Source: Chryseobacterium angstadtii (GTDB lineage Bacteria > Bacteroidota > Bacteroidia > Flavobacteriales > Weeksellaceae). Taken from it: 64,000 nucleotides of DNA. The notes below the pieces were generated by a model. That model was not told the DNA's origin. It made no database searches and saw only the letters and a list, made by a program, of their open reading frames with translations. Position 1 is the stretch's first letter, and the number at the start of each line of letters is the position of its first letter. The position numbers were made by a program, and so were the translations under genes. The stretch lies in contig NZ_LFND01000003.1 in NCBI RefSeq assembly GCF_001045465.1, forward strand, positions 1,160,031-1,224,030, read 5' to 3'. Shown piece after piece: positions 37,507-46,115 of this stretch.

Positions 37507-37557
37507 GTAATTCCCCTGTAAATAGAATTATATTTACAGTCTTAAAAAAATAACACA

Positions 37558-37995
37558 ATGGCATTTGAAGTAAAAACAGAAATTTTGATTCATTCAACAC
37601 CGGAGAAAGTCTGGTCTATTCTTTCGGACTTTGATAATTATCCTAACTGGAATCCATTCGTAACCTCGTTAACTGGGGATGTAAAGGCGGGAAATAAGAT
37701 TACAGTAAAAATAGAGCCTCCGGAGGCAAGTTCAAACACCTTTAAACCAACAGTTACCGCATTTGAGGTTAATAGAAAGCTGAGCTGGCTCGGAGTTCTG
37801 TTGTTTCGCGGAGTTTTTGACGGTGAGCATAAGTTCGAACTTACAGATAATGGAAATGGTACCACAACGCTTGTACAAAGTGAAAATTTTATAGGAATTC
37901 TTGTTCCGTTATTTAAAAAGCAACTTGACAATAATACAAGAAGAGGCTTTGAAGCTATGAATACAAAGCTTAAAGAATTGGCAGAACAAAAATAA
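37558..37995 (+). CDS. SRPBCC domain protein (polyketide cyclase-like)
   Basis: A 145-aa single-domain protein: EILIHSTPEKVWSILSDFDNYPNWNPFV is the SRPBCC opening (quoted in parts), and a final helix LDNNTRRGFEAMNTKLKELA closes the fold. No partner is obvious; it lies 51 bp after the PAP2 gene and may be co-transcribed, followed by a strong terminator. Ligand unknown. Confidence 0.9.
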   Translation: MAFEVKTEILIHSTPEKVWSILSDFDNYPNWNPFVTSLTGDVKAGNKITVKIEPPEASSNTFKPTVTAFEVNRKLSWLGVLLFRGVFDGEHKFELTDNGNGTTTLVQSENFIGILVPLFKKQLDNNTRRGFEAMNTKLKELAEQK

Positions 37996-38052
37996 ACAGG
38001 ACCGAAGTTCGGTTTGAAAAGTTCGTTAATTCATTGATTTTGCAAGGTTTTA

Positions 38053-38085
38053 TGAGGAGATTTTACATATCTCCTCATTTTTTTT
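38053..38085 (+). terminator. Terminator after the SRPBCC gene
   Basis: TGAGGAGAT / ATCTCCTCA, 9-bp perfect stem and 7-nt loop followed by eight T residues. The rest of the gap to 38318 is very AT-rich with no other feature seen. Confidence 0.9.
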
Positions 38086-38318
38086 GTTGAGTTATTTTAA
38101 AATTTCCAAAAAAAATTGATTATGAGAAAATCCTAAAATAAAGCCCGATTTAATTTGAAATCAAGGAGATAGAAATAAAAATGATATATACAAAAAATAC
38201 CAGTTATGTTAATGAAATATTAAGTTATAAATAATTTTGATTAATTTATTCAAAATAATATACACATATTGTAATTATTCTTATCTTAGTGATGTATTAA
38301 CAATATAAAATTATACAC

Positions 38319-38603
38319 ATGAAAAACTTTAAAAAATTAGACAGAAACGAATTGAAATCAATTTCAGGTAACGGATTATTAGATAACATCGGTGGTGTTA
38401 TCGGCGGACTAGGTGGAGTAGTTGGCGGAGTAGTAGGTGGTGTAGGTACTATCGTTGGTGGTGTTGTAGGTGGTGTAGGAAATACAGTAGGAGGCGCTGT
38501 AAACGGCGTAGGTACTCTTGTAGGGAATACACTATGTAATGTACAATGCGTAATCAATGGAGTAGTACACATCCAGGTACTTTCTTGCGGATCTACTTGC
38601 TAA
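38319..38603 (+). CDS. Gly/Val-rich bacteriocin-like peptide precursor
   Basis: A 94-aa peptide. Residues 1-19 (MKNFKKLDRNELKSISGNG) match the basic leader seen on Chryseobacterium 'bacteriocin-like' peptides, ending in GNG rather than the usual GG. Residues 20-70 are a repeat of GG-[VI]-[VIG] steps (IGGVIGGLGGVVGGVVGGVG) with GxxxG spacing, suited to membrane insertion or tight helix/strand packing. The C-terminus holds four Cys (CNVQC ... SCGSTC), which could form two disulfides or be modified. No peptidase-transporter, immunity or modification gene is adjacent. A broken relative lies at 41449-41531. The function as a toxin is inferred from the leader only. Confidence 0.8.
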   Translation: MKNFKKLDRNELKSISGNGLLDNIGGVIGGLGGVVGGVVGGVGTIVGGVVGGVGNTVGGAVNGVGTLVGNTLCNVQCVINGVVHIQVLSCGSTC

Positions 38604-38624
38604 GAAACAGGTTGAAAAAAGCAC

Positions 38625-38658
38625 AGGGGCTGTCTCATCATTGAGACAGCCCCTTTTT
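38625..38658 (+). terminator. Strong terminator after the bacteriocin-like gene
   Basis: AGGGGCTGTCTCA / TGAGACAGCCCCT, 13-bp perfect stem with a 4-nt loop, flanked by A- and T-runs. It can serve both this gene and the convergent stress protein gene. Confidence 0.92.
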
Positions 38659-38725
38659 ATTGGACGCAGCAGGATCAATAAAATACTACTTTTTAGCGTT
38701 TCGTATTTGTAATCGCAACCTTTCT

Positions 38726-39556
38726 TTATTCGTGAAGCACCATGACTGCTTTAACAGATTTATTTAATATTTCATTTACGGTGCTGCTTGCAAATAAACG
38801 ATAAATAATGTTATGATTACGCTTCACTAAACATAAAATATCTGTTTCGTGAGTTTCAATAAAATCTATAATTCCGTTTGATGTTTTACCCTCGTCGTCC
38901 ATATAGTTAAAATTAATTTCAACGGAAGGCAGCTGATCTTTTAATTTCTTTTCTCCATTTTTAATCACCTTAGCATCAATTTCTTTTTCGGAAATATGAA
39001 GAACTTCCAGCTTTTTCGGACTGGAAACCTTCAAGATCTGGTTGAGTGCTTTCACATCCTTCACCGACAATCTGGCTGTTTTAAAATCAGTAGCCAGTGT
39101 GATCACGGGCACTGAAGGCAATGTACTTTCTAAAGGTACAATCAATGTAGGGATTCTCATTTTTGTAACCGCCATACTGGCATTGCTTCCCACAATTCCT
39201 TTAATACCTGTAGCGCCGGTAATTCCCATTACTAAGAAAGATACATCATAGTATTCTATATATTTAGTGATTACACTCCGTAAAAAACCTACGTCACAGA
39301 TGGCCTTAACGGGTATTTCTTTATACTCATCGTTTGGTCTGACAGCTTCTACCCATTCTTTTAGAGCTAATCTTTTCTTCGCATAATAATCTTCAATGAA
39401 AATAGCGTTATAAGTACTGTTGTTAATGCCTTCCGTTGGATGAATGGCATGCAATACCGCAATTTCCATCTTTAAAATTTGAGCAAGAGACAGCGCATAA
39501 GCCAATGCATTTCCTGCACTGTTTGAAAAATCTGAGGCAACTAGTATTTGTTTCAT
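38726..39556 (-). CDS. Universal stress protein (tandem UspA domains)
   Basis: A 276-aa cytoplasmic protein with two UspA-like halves (about 1-140 and 145-276). The first opens KQILVASDFSNSAGNALAYAL and has the nucleotide-binding loop MGITGATGIKGIVGSNAS; the second is more divergent and opens VITLATDFKTARLS. It lies 49 bp downstream of the phosphate transporter on the same strand, so the two may be co-transcribed. Its role is stress resistance in general; no specific ligand can be named. Confidence 0.9.
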   Translation of the reverse strand: MKQILVASDFSNSAGNALAYALSLAQILKMEIAVLHAIHPTEGINNSTYNAIFIEDYYAKKRLALKEWVEAVRPNDEYKEIPVKAICDVGFLRSVITKYIEYYDVSFLVMGITGATGIKGIVGSNASMAVTKMRIPTLIVPLESTLPSVPVITLATDFKTARLSVKDVKALNQILKVSSPKKLEVLHISEKEIDAKVIKNGEKKLKDQLPSVEINFNYMDDEGKTSNGIIDFIETHETDILCLVKRNHNIIYRLFASSTVNEILNKSVKAVMVLHE

Positions 39557-39605
39557 TTCATTTCGGTTTTTAATAATGATAAATTAATCAAAAGGGGGAT
39601 CGATA

Positions 39606-41021
39606 TTAAATAAACAGATGGAAAACGGTAAATAACAGCAATGACAGCAATATGGATACGGGCAAGGTGAGCACCCAAGCCAAGCCAATATTTTTTAATG
39701 TAGCCCCGTTCAGATTGCTTTTACCGCCGGAAGCTACCATTGAACCCGCAATACCGCTTGACAAAACATGGGTTGTACTAACCGGAAGACCTAAAAGTGT
39801 GCTCATCCCAATAGTAGATGCTGCCACAATTTCACTTGAAGCTCCCTGTGCATAATTCAGATGCTCGTTACCGATTTTTTCCCCAATCGTTACTGCAATC
39901 CTTTTCCAGCCTATCATTGTTCCCAGGCCTAAGGAAACGGAAATCGTCATAATTACCCAGATTGGTGCAAATTCAACCAGCTTTTTGAGCTCAGACACTT
40001 CACTATTCAAAGCTTTTCTACTGGTTTCATCAATAGTTATGCCTTTATTTTCATTGAATGCCTTCATAGAATTGATAAGCCCTTCCACTTGTTTTCTGAA
40101 TCGATAAGTTCCTTCCTTATCTTTTTCATTTTTATAATCAAGATACATTTTTACAGCATCAATTTTATCATTCAATGCAGTAAATTCTGCACTGTTTTTA
40201 GTATTTCTGACAGCAATTTTTTCTAAAACACGTTCAGTTTGATTCAATGTATGAATTATTTTATCATTAGGAATATCATGATTGATCGCAAATTTAGCAG
40301 GCAAAAATGCAATAAGTATCAGCATGAAAAGACCAACCCCTTTTTGTCCGTCGTTACTTCCATGGAAAAAGCTGACCAAAGTACAAGTGGTTACCAGAAT
40401 AGCCCTGATCACTAAAGGAGGCTTATCATTTTCGCCTGTCGGGATGTGAAAAAGAGCTTTGTATCTCACAACATATTTAAAGAACCACATCAATAAAACG
40501 GCTAAGCCAAAACCAACAATCGGTGAAAGAATAAGTGAAAGACCAATTTCTTCTGCCTTATGCCAATTGACACCACTGCCACCATAATACCACGTAAAAC
40601 CTAAACCGGCACCGATTAAAGCTCCGATAAGAGTATGAGAGCTTGAACATGGAATACCTAAGTACCAGGTTCCGAGATTCCAGATAATGGAAGCCAGTAA
40701 AACAGCAAGCACCAGACTCGCTCCGACAGCTATCGGGAGCGTCATGAGTGCATCCATTGGAACAAGTTTTAAGATCCCCATAGCCACAGCTATTCCTCCG
40801 GTAAAAACTCCTAAGAAATTCCAGAATCCGGACCAGGGGATAGCAATAACAGGTTTAAGGGCTTTGGTATAAATTACGGTTGCTACAGCATTGGCTGTAT
40901 CATGAAACCCATTGACGAATTCAAAAGCTACTACAGCAAGGAGGCATAGTGCAAAAACAATTACAAGGCCTGTTGTTAAATCCGATTCACCTAAAATAGG
41001 CAGAACATTGTCTAAAAGCAT
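39606..41021 (-). CDS. Inorganic phosphate transporter, PiT family
   Basis: A 471-aa inner-membrane Pi:cation symporter. The paired family signatures are GFHDTANAVATVIYTKAL near the N-terminus and SEIVAASTIGMSTLLGLPVSTTH near the C-terminus (each in part), with a large cytoplasmic insertion (about 230-330) that resembles a PhoU-like helical region. The gene directly upstream (41034-41312) is a remnant of a phosphate-type porin, so the transporter may once have worked with a dedicated outer-membrane channel. Confidence 0.93.
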   Translation of the reverse strand: MLLDNVLPILGESDLTTGLVIVFALCLLAVVAFEFVNGFHDTANAVATVIYTKALKPVIAIPWSGFWNFLGVFTGGIAVAMGILKLVPMDALMTLPIAVGASLVLAVLLASIIWNLGTWYLGIPCSSSHTLIGALIGAGLGFTWYYGGSGVNWHKAEEIGLSLILSPIVGFGLAVLLMWFFKYVVRYKALFHIPTGENDKPPLVIRAILVTTCTLVSFFHGSNDGQKGVGLFMLILIAFLPAKFAINHDIPNDKIIHTLNQTERVLEKIAVRNTKNSAEFTALNDKIDAVKMYLDYKNEKDKEGTYRFRKQVEGLINSMKAFNENKGITIDETSRKALNSEVSELKKLVEFAPIWVIMTISVSLGLGTMIGWKRIAVTIGEKIGNEHLNYAQGASSEIVAASTIGMSTLLGLPVSTTHVLSSGIAGSMVASGGKSNLNGATLKNIGLAWVLTLPVSILLSLLLFTVFHLFI

Positions 41022-41033
41022 GGTGTGTTTTAT

Positions 41034-41312
41034 TTAGATTGAAATAATTAAATTGTAACGGAAACTACCAACGGTATTGCAAACGTGCTGTAAAAACATC
41101 ATCCTTGAGATCATAAAACGATTGTCTGAGTTAGCTGGAAAATTTCCTCCGGAAAAAGAAGTTATTCCAGGAGACTGTGCTTTCTGGAACTGAGTCTGTA
41201 GATAGCCCGTAATCTTAATGTCGTGAGGATCATAGCTTGACGTGGCATTGTTATTTTGTGCTGCATATCTAAGAGGCAATATAAGCAGCAAGAAATATAA
41301 TTTTTTCTTCAT
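41034..41312 (-). pseudogene. Porin gene remnant (OprP/OprO-like) with internal deletion
   Basis: The frame starts with a signal peptide (MKKKLYFLLLILPLRYAAQ) and a porin-like N-terminus (DPHDIKITGYLQTQFQKAQSPG ... NRFMI in parts). After FMI the sequence jumps: in another frame it reads DLKDDVFTARLQYRW followed by a stop at 41065-41067, the typical last beta-strand and C-terminal aromatic of an outer-membrane barrel. Most of the barrel (normally over 300 residues) is missing. It lies 12 bp upstream of the PiT gene, where many Bacteroidota keep a full porin. Confidence 0.8.
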
Positions 41313-41448
41313 TTGTACAAATGAACGATGATTATATTATCTCGTTGTTAATTTACAGTTAAATAATTGACAATTATTTAACAGATAGAATTAAATTAAC
41401 GATTATTCGCAACAAAAAGTTACTTGTTGATTAATAATAACAAATCAC

Positions 41449-41531
41449 ATGTATAAACTTGTTGATAATGTTATAGGTAATACTTTATGTAATCTACAAT
41501 GGTAATCAGTGTAGGTTAGTACACATCCAAA
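41449..41531 (+). pseudogene. Decayed second bacteriocin-like gene
   Basis: Bases 41471-41531 match the 3' part of the bacteriocin-like gene (about 38519-38575): both code V/L-[IV]-G-N-T-L-C-N-[LV]-Q, and both continue with TAGTACACATCCA. One base has been lost after CAATG, so the frame stops at once (TGG TAA at 41500-41505). A short frame MYKLVDNVIGNTLCNLQW remains from 41449, without leader or Gly-rich part. The rest of the 41313-41743 gap shows no gene. Confidence 0.75.
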
Positions 41532-41743
41532 CAGGGAAGTCTTCATGAGGAAGATAGGAAAGAGTTCAACTAAAATTAATTATGTTAATAAATAAAAAAA
41601 TTTAAATTAAAAAGAAAATAAAAATCAATGAAATAAATATAAAGAAATAAGATTTTTATAATTAAAAATTCACACTTATAAAAAAGCTTTAGAATAAAAT
41701 ACATAACTAATTATTAACCAGCATTTAAGACACTTAAAAAGTA

Positions 41744-41773
41744 TTGCAAATATGTGTTTTTTTTCTAAATTTG
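41744..41773 (+). promoter_or_regulatory. Consensus Bacteroidota promoter of the PQQ dehydrogenase-like gene
   Basis: TTG (41744-41746), 19 nt, TAAATTTG (41766-41773): a perfect match to the TTG/TAnnTTTG RpoD consensus. Transcription would start near 41780, which excludes translation starts upstream and supports the ATG at 41795. Confidence 0.85.
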
Positions 41774-41794
41774 AATACACCAATACTTAAAATA

Positions 41795-43159
41795 ATGATA
41801 AAAGTTTACACCCTCGCTATTGCTGTATTTATGAGTATTCAGCTTTTTGGACAAACAAACGACTATTCCGTAAGAGAAGTTAAAAGTGGATTATACATTC
41901 CCTGGGACATGGTGAGCGCACCTGATGGCAGTATCTGGTTTACACAGAGACACGGATCCATCTCAAGGCTCAATCCGGCTACAGGAGTTATGAAACAACT
42001 TATCTTTGAACAAAATGTGGCTATCAATAACGGAGAAGGAGGAATGCTTGGCCTGGCTCTTCATCCCGATTTCCCCAATACACCTGAAGTATTTTGCTCT
42101 TACAATTATTACCTTAACGGGAATGACTATCGTGAAAAATTAGTGGTCTACGAATATAATCCCACTACAGATGCTCTTACCTATAAAAGACTGATCGTAG
42201 ATGGTATAGAAGCTGATGTTATTCACAACGGGAGCCGTTTACTCATTAGTAATAATAAACTGTATATGACTACCGGAGATGCAGCAGATCAAAGTTTTCC
42301 TCAAAACACATCATCACTGAACGGTAAAATTCTCCGCTATAACCTTGATGGCACTATTCCAAGCGACAATCCTATTCCCGGTTCTCCGGTATGGAGTTTT
42401 GGCCATCGTAATCCACAAGGGCTTACCATGATGGGAACCAAGCTCGTTAGCAGTGAACACGGTCCCAGCAACGATGACGAGATCAACATTATTGAAGCCG
42501 GCAGAAACTATGGCTGGCCCAACGTAGAAGGCTATTGCAATCTGCCTGCAGAGGTCACTTTCTGTAATGCCAACAATGTTTATGAACCCGCCAAGTCCTG
42601 GACACCAACGATTGCCGTATGCGGGATTGAGTTTTATACACATCCTCTATTTCCTCAATGGCAAAACAAATTACTCCTGGCTTCGCTGAAAAATCAGGCC
42701 TTGTATGTGCTAACATTCAATGCTAATCAAAATACTATTATTTCACAGGTGGATATACCTGAGGTAAGTTTTGGAAGACTAAGGGATGTACTGGCTGCGA
42801 CCAATGGGAAAATTTATATCAGTACCAGCAACTCAAACAGTGTGAATAACAAGGTTGATAAAATTTACGAAATATACGATCCTACACCTTCCTTAAATAC
42901 AGATGAAACAATAGCTTTAAAAAACAATTGGGTGGTAAGCCCGGTTCCTGCACATAACAGCATCACTCTACAAAACAAATCGAATAAGGGCAATACAGAA
43001 ATTGATCTGGTGGACATGAGCGGAAAACTGGTAAAACAAATCCAGTTTCAGGGAAAAGAAATGCAGATAGATATTACAGACTTAACCGCAGGATTTTATT
43101 ATATGAAGATTAAGGAAAAAGGGGAGATATCACAGGTTTTAAAAATTCAGAAATTATAA
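41795..43159 (+). CDS. Secreted PQQ-dependent sugar dehydrogenase-like protein with T9SS sorting domain
   Basis: A 454-aa protein: signal peptide (MIKVYTLAIAVFMSIQLFG), then a six-bladed propeller of the soluble glucose/sorbosone dehydrogenase family (IPWDMVSAPDGSIWFTQR, GEGGMLGLALHPDFP, SFGHRNPQGLTMMG, SSEHGPSNDDEINIIEAGRNYGWP in parts). The last 75 residues (NWVVSPVPAHNSITLQ ... YYMKIKEKGEISQVLKIQKL in parts) are a T9SS type A domain. It would oxidise sugars or related alcohols outside the cell with PQQ as cofactor; the substrate is not known. Confidence 0.92.
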   Translation: MIKVYTLAIAVFMSIQLFGQTNDYSVREVKSGLYIPWDMVSAPDGSIWFTQRHGSISRLNPATGVMKQLIFEQNVAINNGEGGMLGLALHPDFPNTPEVFCSYNYYLNGNDYREKLVVYEYNPTTDALTYKRLIVDGIEADVIHNGSRLLISNNKLYMTTGDAADQSFPQNTSSLNGKILRYNLDGTIPSDNPIPGSPVWSFGHRNPQGLTMMGTKLVSSEHGPSNDDEINIIEAGRNYGWPNVEGYCNLPAEVTFCNANNVYEPAKSWTPTIAVCGIEFYTHPLFPQWQNKLLLASLKNQALYVLTFNANQNTIISQVDIPEVSFGRLRDVLAATNGKIYISTSNSNSVNNKVDKIYEIYDPTPSLNTDETIALKNNWVVSPVPAHNSITLQNKSNKGNTEIDLVDMSGKLVKQIQFQGKEMQIDITDLTAGFYYMKIKEKGEISQVLKIQKL

Positions 43160-43201
43160 AGATATTTTTTAGTTCAATTAAGAAAAGACCAGTATTTTAT
43201 T

Positions 43202-43233
43202 AAAGCACTTCCGGAAATGGCAAGTGCTTTTTT
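43202..43233 (+). terminator. Terminator of the PQQ dehydrogenase-like gene
   Basis: AAAGCACTT / AAGTGCTTT, 9-bp stem, followed by T residues. The 30 bp before it resemble 51540-51580 (AATTAAGAAAAGA and flanks). Confidence 0.8.
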
Positions 43234-43324
43234 GAGATTTATATAAAAAAGAATTCATGTAATGAATACGGAATAAACCACAACTAATGAACACATCGAC
43301 AATTAAAATTAAAAATGAAAACTT

Positions 43325-43365
43325 ATAAAACAAAAAACCAAAGCAAAAATAAATTTGCTCTGGTT
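43325..43365 (-). terminator. Terminator of the P450 gene
   Basis: On the minus strand AACCAGAGCAAA / TTTGCTTTGGTT pairs with one mismatch (43354-43365 with 43336-43347) and is followed by a T-rich run. It lies about 100 bp past the P450 stop codon; the 43160-43463 gap holds only this and the preceding terminator. Confidence 0.7.
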
Positions 43366-43463
43366 GAATTCATTATTTTTATGCTTTAATCTGTATCATT
43401 ATTTCAGGACTAGTCATAAGTGAAAATTTGGCTAAAAAATAAGCCCTATAAATACTATAAAAA

Positions 43464-44573
43464 CTATCCTAACTCTACTTTCATTGAAACAATATCTCTG
43501 GAAAGTACATTGCTGAACCATTCTTCAGAAAGTATTTTTGATTTCGGGAAGAATCTATAGAACTCTTCAAATGCAATTTCTGCCTCCATTTTAGCTATAT
43601 ACCATCCAATACAATGGTGTATTCCTTTACTAAATGAAAAATAACTTTTTAAAGGATCATCACTGTCTTTAAAATCATAATTGGCGGAGGCCAGAATTAC
43701 AATCAGCAAGTCTCCTTGATATAACTTTGTTCCGGAAAGTTCATATTCTGCATGTACATATCTTGGAAAAGCACTATTGGCTGGAGGTGTACGAAACAGT
43801 ATTTTATCTGTCAACTGATGATCTGGGGCGTTCCCACTATTAATGATCTCACGCAATCCCTGGATAATGAGGCTGGCTGTAGTACCTGATCCTGCAATAA
43901 AGAGCAAAAGACTTACACTCAATACTTCTTCGTCTGTGAGACCTGCATTTAATAATACAGAAATAATATCAGTTCCCTGATTGTATATTCTTTTATGTTC
44001 AATAGTTTCTTTAATAATCTGATGAAATGTAACAACATTTTTCAAATGATCTTCAGGATACGTTTTTACCATCTGCAAGGAAATCGCATATTGCGGAAAA
44101 TGTTCATTCCACTTCAAACCCAGCATTTTAGCAATCACTTTTACGGGAATGGGATATGAGAAATTTTTCGCCAGATCTATAGATTCTCCTTTCTTCCAAC
44201 CTGACAACAATTTCTTTACTTCATCGGTTATGTATTGACGGTAATTTTCTAATATCTCTATGGTAAAAAACTTTTCAAGTGGTTCTCTCAGTTTTTTATG
44301 CTGAAAACCATCCGTAGCCAGAAGATGCATCGGCTTTGGAATGGCCTCTGAAAAAGGATTATTCTTATAAGACTGTTCTTTTGTAGCAGGGCTCACCTGA
44401 AATACATTTGCTGATGTAAGAACTTCCTCAACCTCCTTTCTGCGGGTAACCAGCCAAACCTTTGGGCCATCCGGAAATTGATATGGATAAAGCCCATTTT
44501 CTTTACGCAGTCCGGATAAAATACTATCAGGATCGGTAGCAAATTCTATTGAATCAAAATCTATATCACTCAT
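43464..44573 (-). CDS. Cytochrome P450 with atypical ExxR region
   Basis: A 369-aa soluble P450. The haem loop is FSFSKGIHHCIG with Cys321 (FxxGxHxCxG), and the I-helix has LLFIAGSGTTASL (AGSGTT, 227-232). At the expected K-helix ExxR the sequence is DKILFRTPP: Arg261 is present but the Glu position is Ile258. This pair is almost invariant in P450s. It is the last gene of a same-strand catabolic block (AraC, GMC, amidohydrolase, ALDH, P450). No ferredoxin or reductase gene is adjacent, so electron partners must be coded elsewhere. Possible role: O-demethylation or hydroxylation of the substrate handled by the block. Confidence 0.92.
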   Translation of the reverse strand: MSDIDFDSIEFATDPDSILSGLRKENGLYPYQFPDGPKVWLVTRRKEVEEVLTSANVFQVSPATKEQSYKNNPFSEAIPKPMHLLATDGFQHKKLREPLEKFFTIEILENYRQYITDEVKKLLSGWKKGESIDLAKNFSYPIPVKVIAKMLGLKWNEHFPQYAISLQMVKTYPEDHLKNVVTFHQIIKETIEHKRIYNQGTDIISVLLNAGLTDEEVLSVSLLLFIAGSGTTASLIIQGLREIINSGNAPDHQLTDKILFRTPPANSAFPRYVHAEYELSGTKLYQGDLLIVILASANYDFKDSDDPLKSYFSFSKGIHHCIGWYIAKMEAEIAFEEFYRFFPKSKILSEEWFSNVLSRDIVSMKVELG

Positions 44574-44644
44574 ATTATTTTTTTTAAATAAAGTACTGCC
44601 ATTATTCGTTGGGAATAATGACAGTATTTCAATATTGTAGAAAT

Positions 44645-46093
44645 TTATATTGTTCCGTGCTGATGAACAATGTGTTTATGCTCCAGAAAGTCGTTCAGAG
44701 AAGCTAGCCCGTTCAGTCTGCCTAATCCACTCAACTTGTATCCTCCTTCTTCAAACTCATCCCGTACTTCAGCCCAAGCATTGATCCAGACTGTTCCGGC
44801 TTCCAGCTCTCTTACTATCTTTAAAGGCAGATCTACATCCTGACTCCAGACGGAAGCTGCTAAACCATACACATTGTCATTCGCCAGCTCTACAGCTTCC
44901 TGGGCCGTTTCAAAAACCTGTACCGTAGCCACCGGACCAAAAGTTTCGTCCTGTATAATTTCAAGTTTATTGTCCGATACCTGAAGGAGTGTAGGGCGGT
45001 AGAAAGCCCCCGAAGCCAGTGGTCCTTCGGTTATTTTTCCTCCGCGTACCCGTACTTCAGCCCCTTCGGAAATAGCCTTTTCAACAATTTTATCTACTCT
45101 TTCCACATTGGCTTTGTCAATCATTGGCCCCATATCACTCCTGGAATCAGCAGCTGGGCCTACTTTTACGTTTTCCAGTCTCTCAGAAAGCTTTTTAATT
45201 AATTCATCAGCGATCCCTTTTTGTACAAGTATACGGCTGCCTGTCATGCAAAATTGTCCGGCAAATACAGTAATTGCTTTCTCAAGAGTGGGTACTGCAA
45301 CATCCAGATTCGCATCATCAAATATCAGCATTGGTGTTTTTCCACCCAGCTCGAAGCCAAACCTTTTCAATTGTGGAGCCCCATTATGCATTAGTATTTT
45401 ACCTGTATGTGTACTTCCTGTGTAAGAGACAGCAGGAACATCCGGAGACTCCACAATAAGGGCAGCACCTTCGCTTCCGCTTTCGGTAAATTGATTGATC
45501 ACGCCTTTGGGCAAACTTTTCACTGATGCAAAAACTTTATTGATCAGTGCATTTACCTGAGCAGTCTGAGCCGGCATTTTAATAATTGCTGTACATCCTG
45601 CAGCCAAAGCGGGTGCCAGCGAACGGATCATCAGGATAATGGGGGAATTCCAGGGAGCTATAACTCCGGCCACCCCAATGGCCTCGGTGAGTACCACACT
45701 GAAAGAACCCGGTGAAGTTTCCAGGGCACGGCCATGTTGCGTAAGTACATGTGCAGCAAAATACCTGAGTTTTGGTACCACTAAACCAAATTCGAATTCA
45801 GCTTCTCCACGTATTTTTCCATTTTCCAGCGTAAGCATATCTACCAACTCTTCGTGATGGATTTCAAACTGATCTGCCAGTTCATTAAGCACTTTATATC
45901 TTAGTTGACGATCGGTTTTCCAGCTTGTCTCTTTAAATGCTTTTTTTGCAGCGGCTATCCCCTGTGCGGCTTCTTCTTTTCCGCCATCTGCAAAAAAACC
46001 TATTTTTTCACCATTTGCAGGATTTGAACTTTCCCTGTAATTGCCATTATCAATCCATTCTCCACCGATCCAGTTTAATGCTGTAGTATTCAT
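44645..46093 (-). CDS. NAD(P)-dependent aldehyde dehydrogenase
   Basis: A 482-aa ALDH from the ATG at 46093 (MNTTALNWIGGEW). The catalytic set is complete: Asn149 (APWNSP), Glu248 (FELGGKTP) and Cys282 (GQFCMTGSR). The ATG at 46153 would run 20 residues into the upstream amidohydrolase gene and is rejected. It lies 22 bp after that gene and would oxidise the aldehyde formed by the GMC oxidoreductase or by P450 action. Substrate unknown. Confidence 0.93.
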   Translation of the reverse strand: MNTTALNWIGGEWIDNGNYRESSNPANGEKIGFFADGGKEEAAQGIAAAKKAFKETSWKTDRQLRYKVLNELADQFEIHHEELVDMLTLENGKIRGEAEFEFGLVVPKLRYFAAHVLTQHGRALETSPGSFSVVLTEAIGVAGVIAPWNSPIILMIRSLAPALAAGCTAIIKMPAQTAQVNALINKVFASVKSLPKGVINQFTESGSEGAALIVESPDVPAVSYTGSTHTGKILMHNGAPQLKRFGFELGGKTPMLIFDDANLDVAVPTLEKAITVFAGQFCMTGSRILVQKGIADELIKKLSERLENVKVGPAADSRSDMGPMIDKANVERVDKIVEKAISEGAEVRVRGGKITEGPLASGAFYRPTLLQVSDNKLEIIQDETFGPVATVQVFETAQEAVELANDNVYGLAASVWSQDVDLPLKIVRELEAGTVWINAWAEVRDEFEEGGYKLSGLGRLNGLASLNDFLEHKHIVHQHGTI

Positions 46094-46115
46094 TCTTTTG
46101 TAATTTAAGTTAGTA

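Noticed and set aside
38297..38572. Minus-strand frame with Thr-Pro-Pro repeats opposite the bacteriocin-like gene
   Set aside because: It is the antisense reading of the Gly/Val codon repeats; there is no start context and the plus-strand leader is recognisable.
41744..41794. Upstream TTG start for the PQQ dehydrogenase-like gene
   Set aside because: That TTG is the -33 element of a perfect promoter, and the -7 box lies inside the supposed coding region.
43315..43389. 24-codon frame (MKTYKTKNQSKNKF...)
   Set aside because: It spans the P450 terminator hairpin and has no ribosome binding context or homology that I can recognise.
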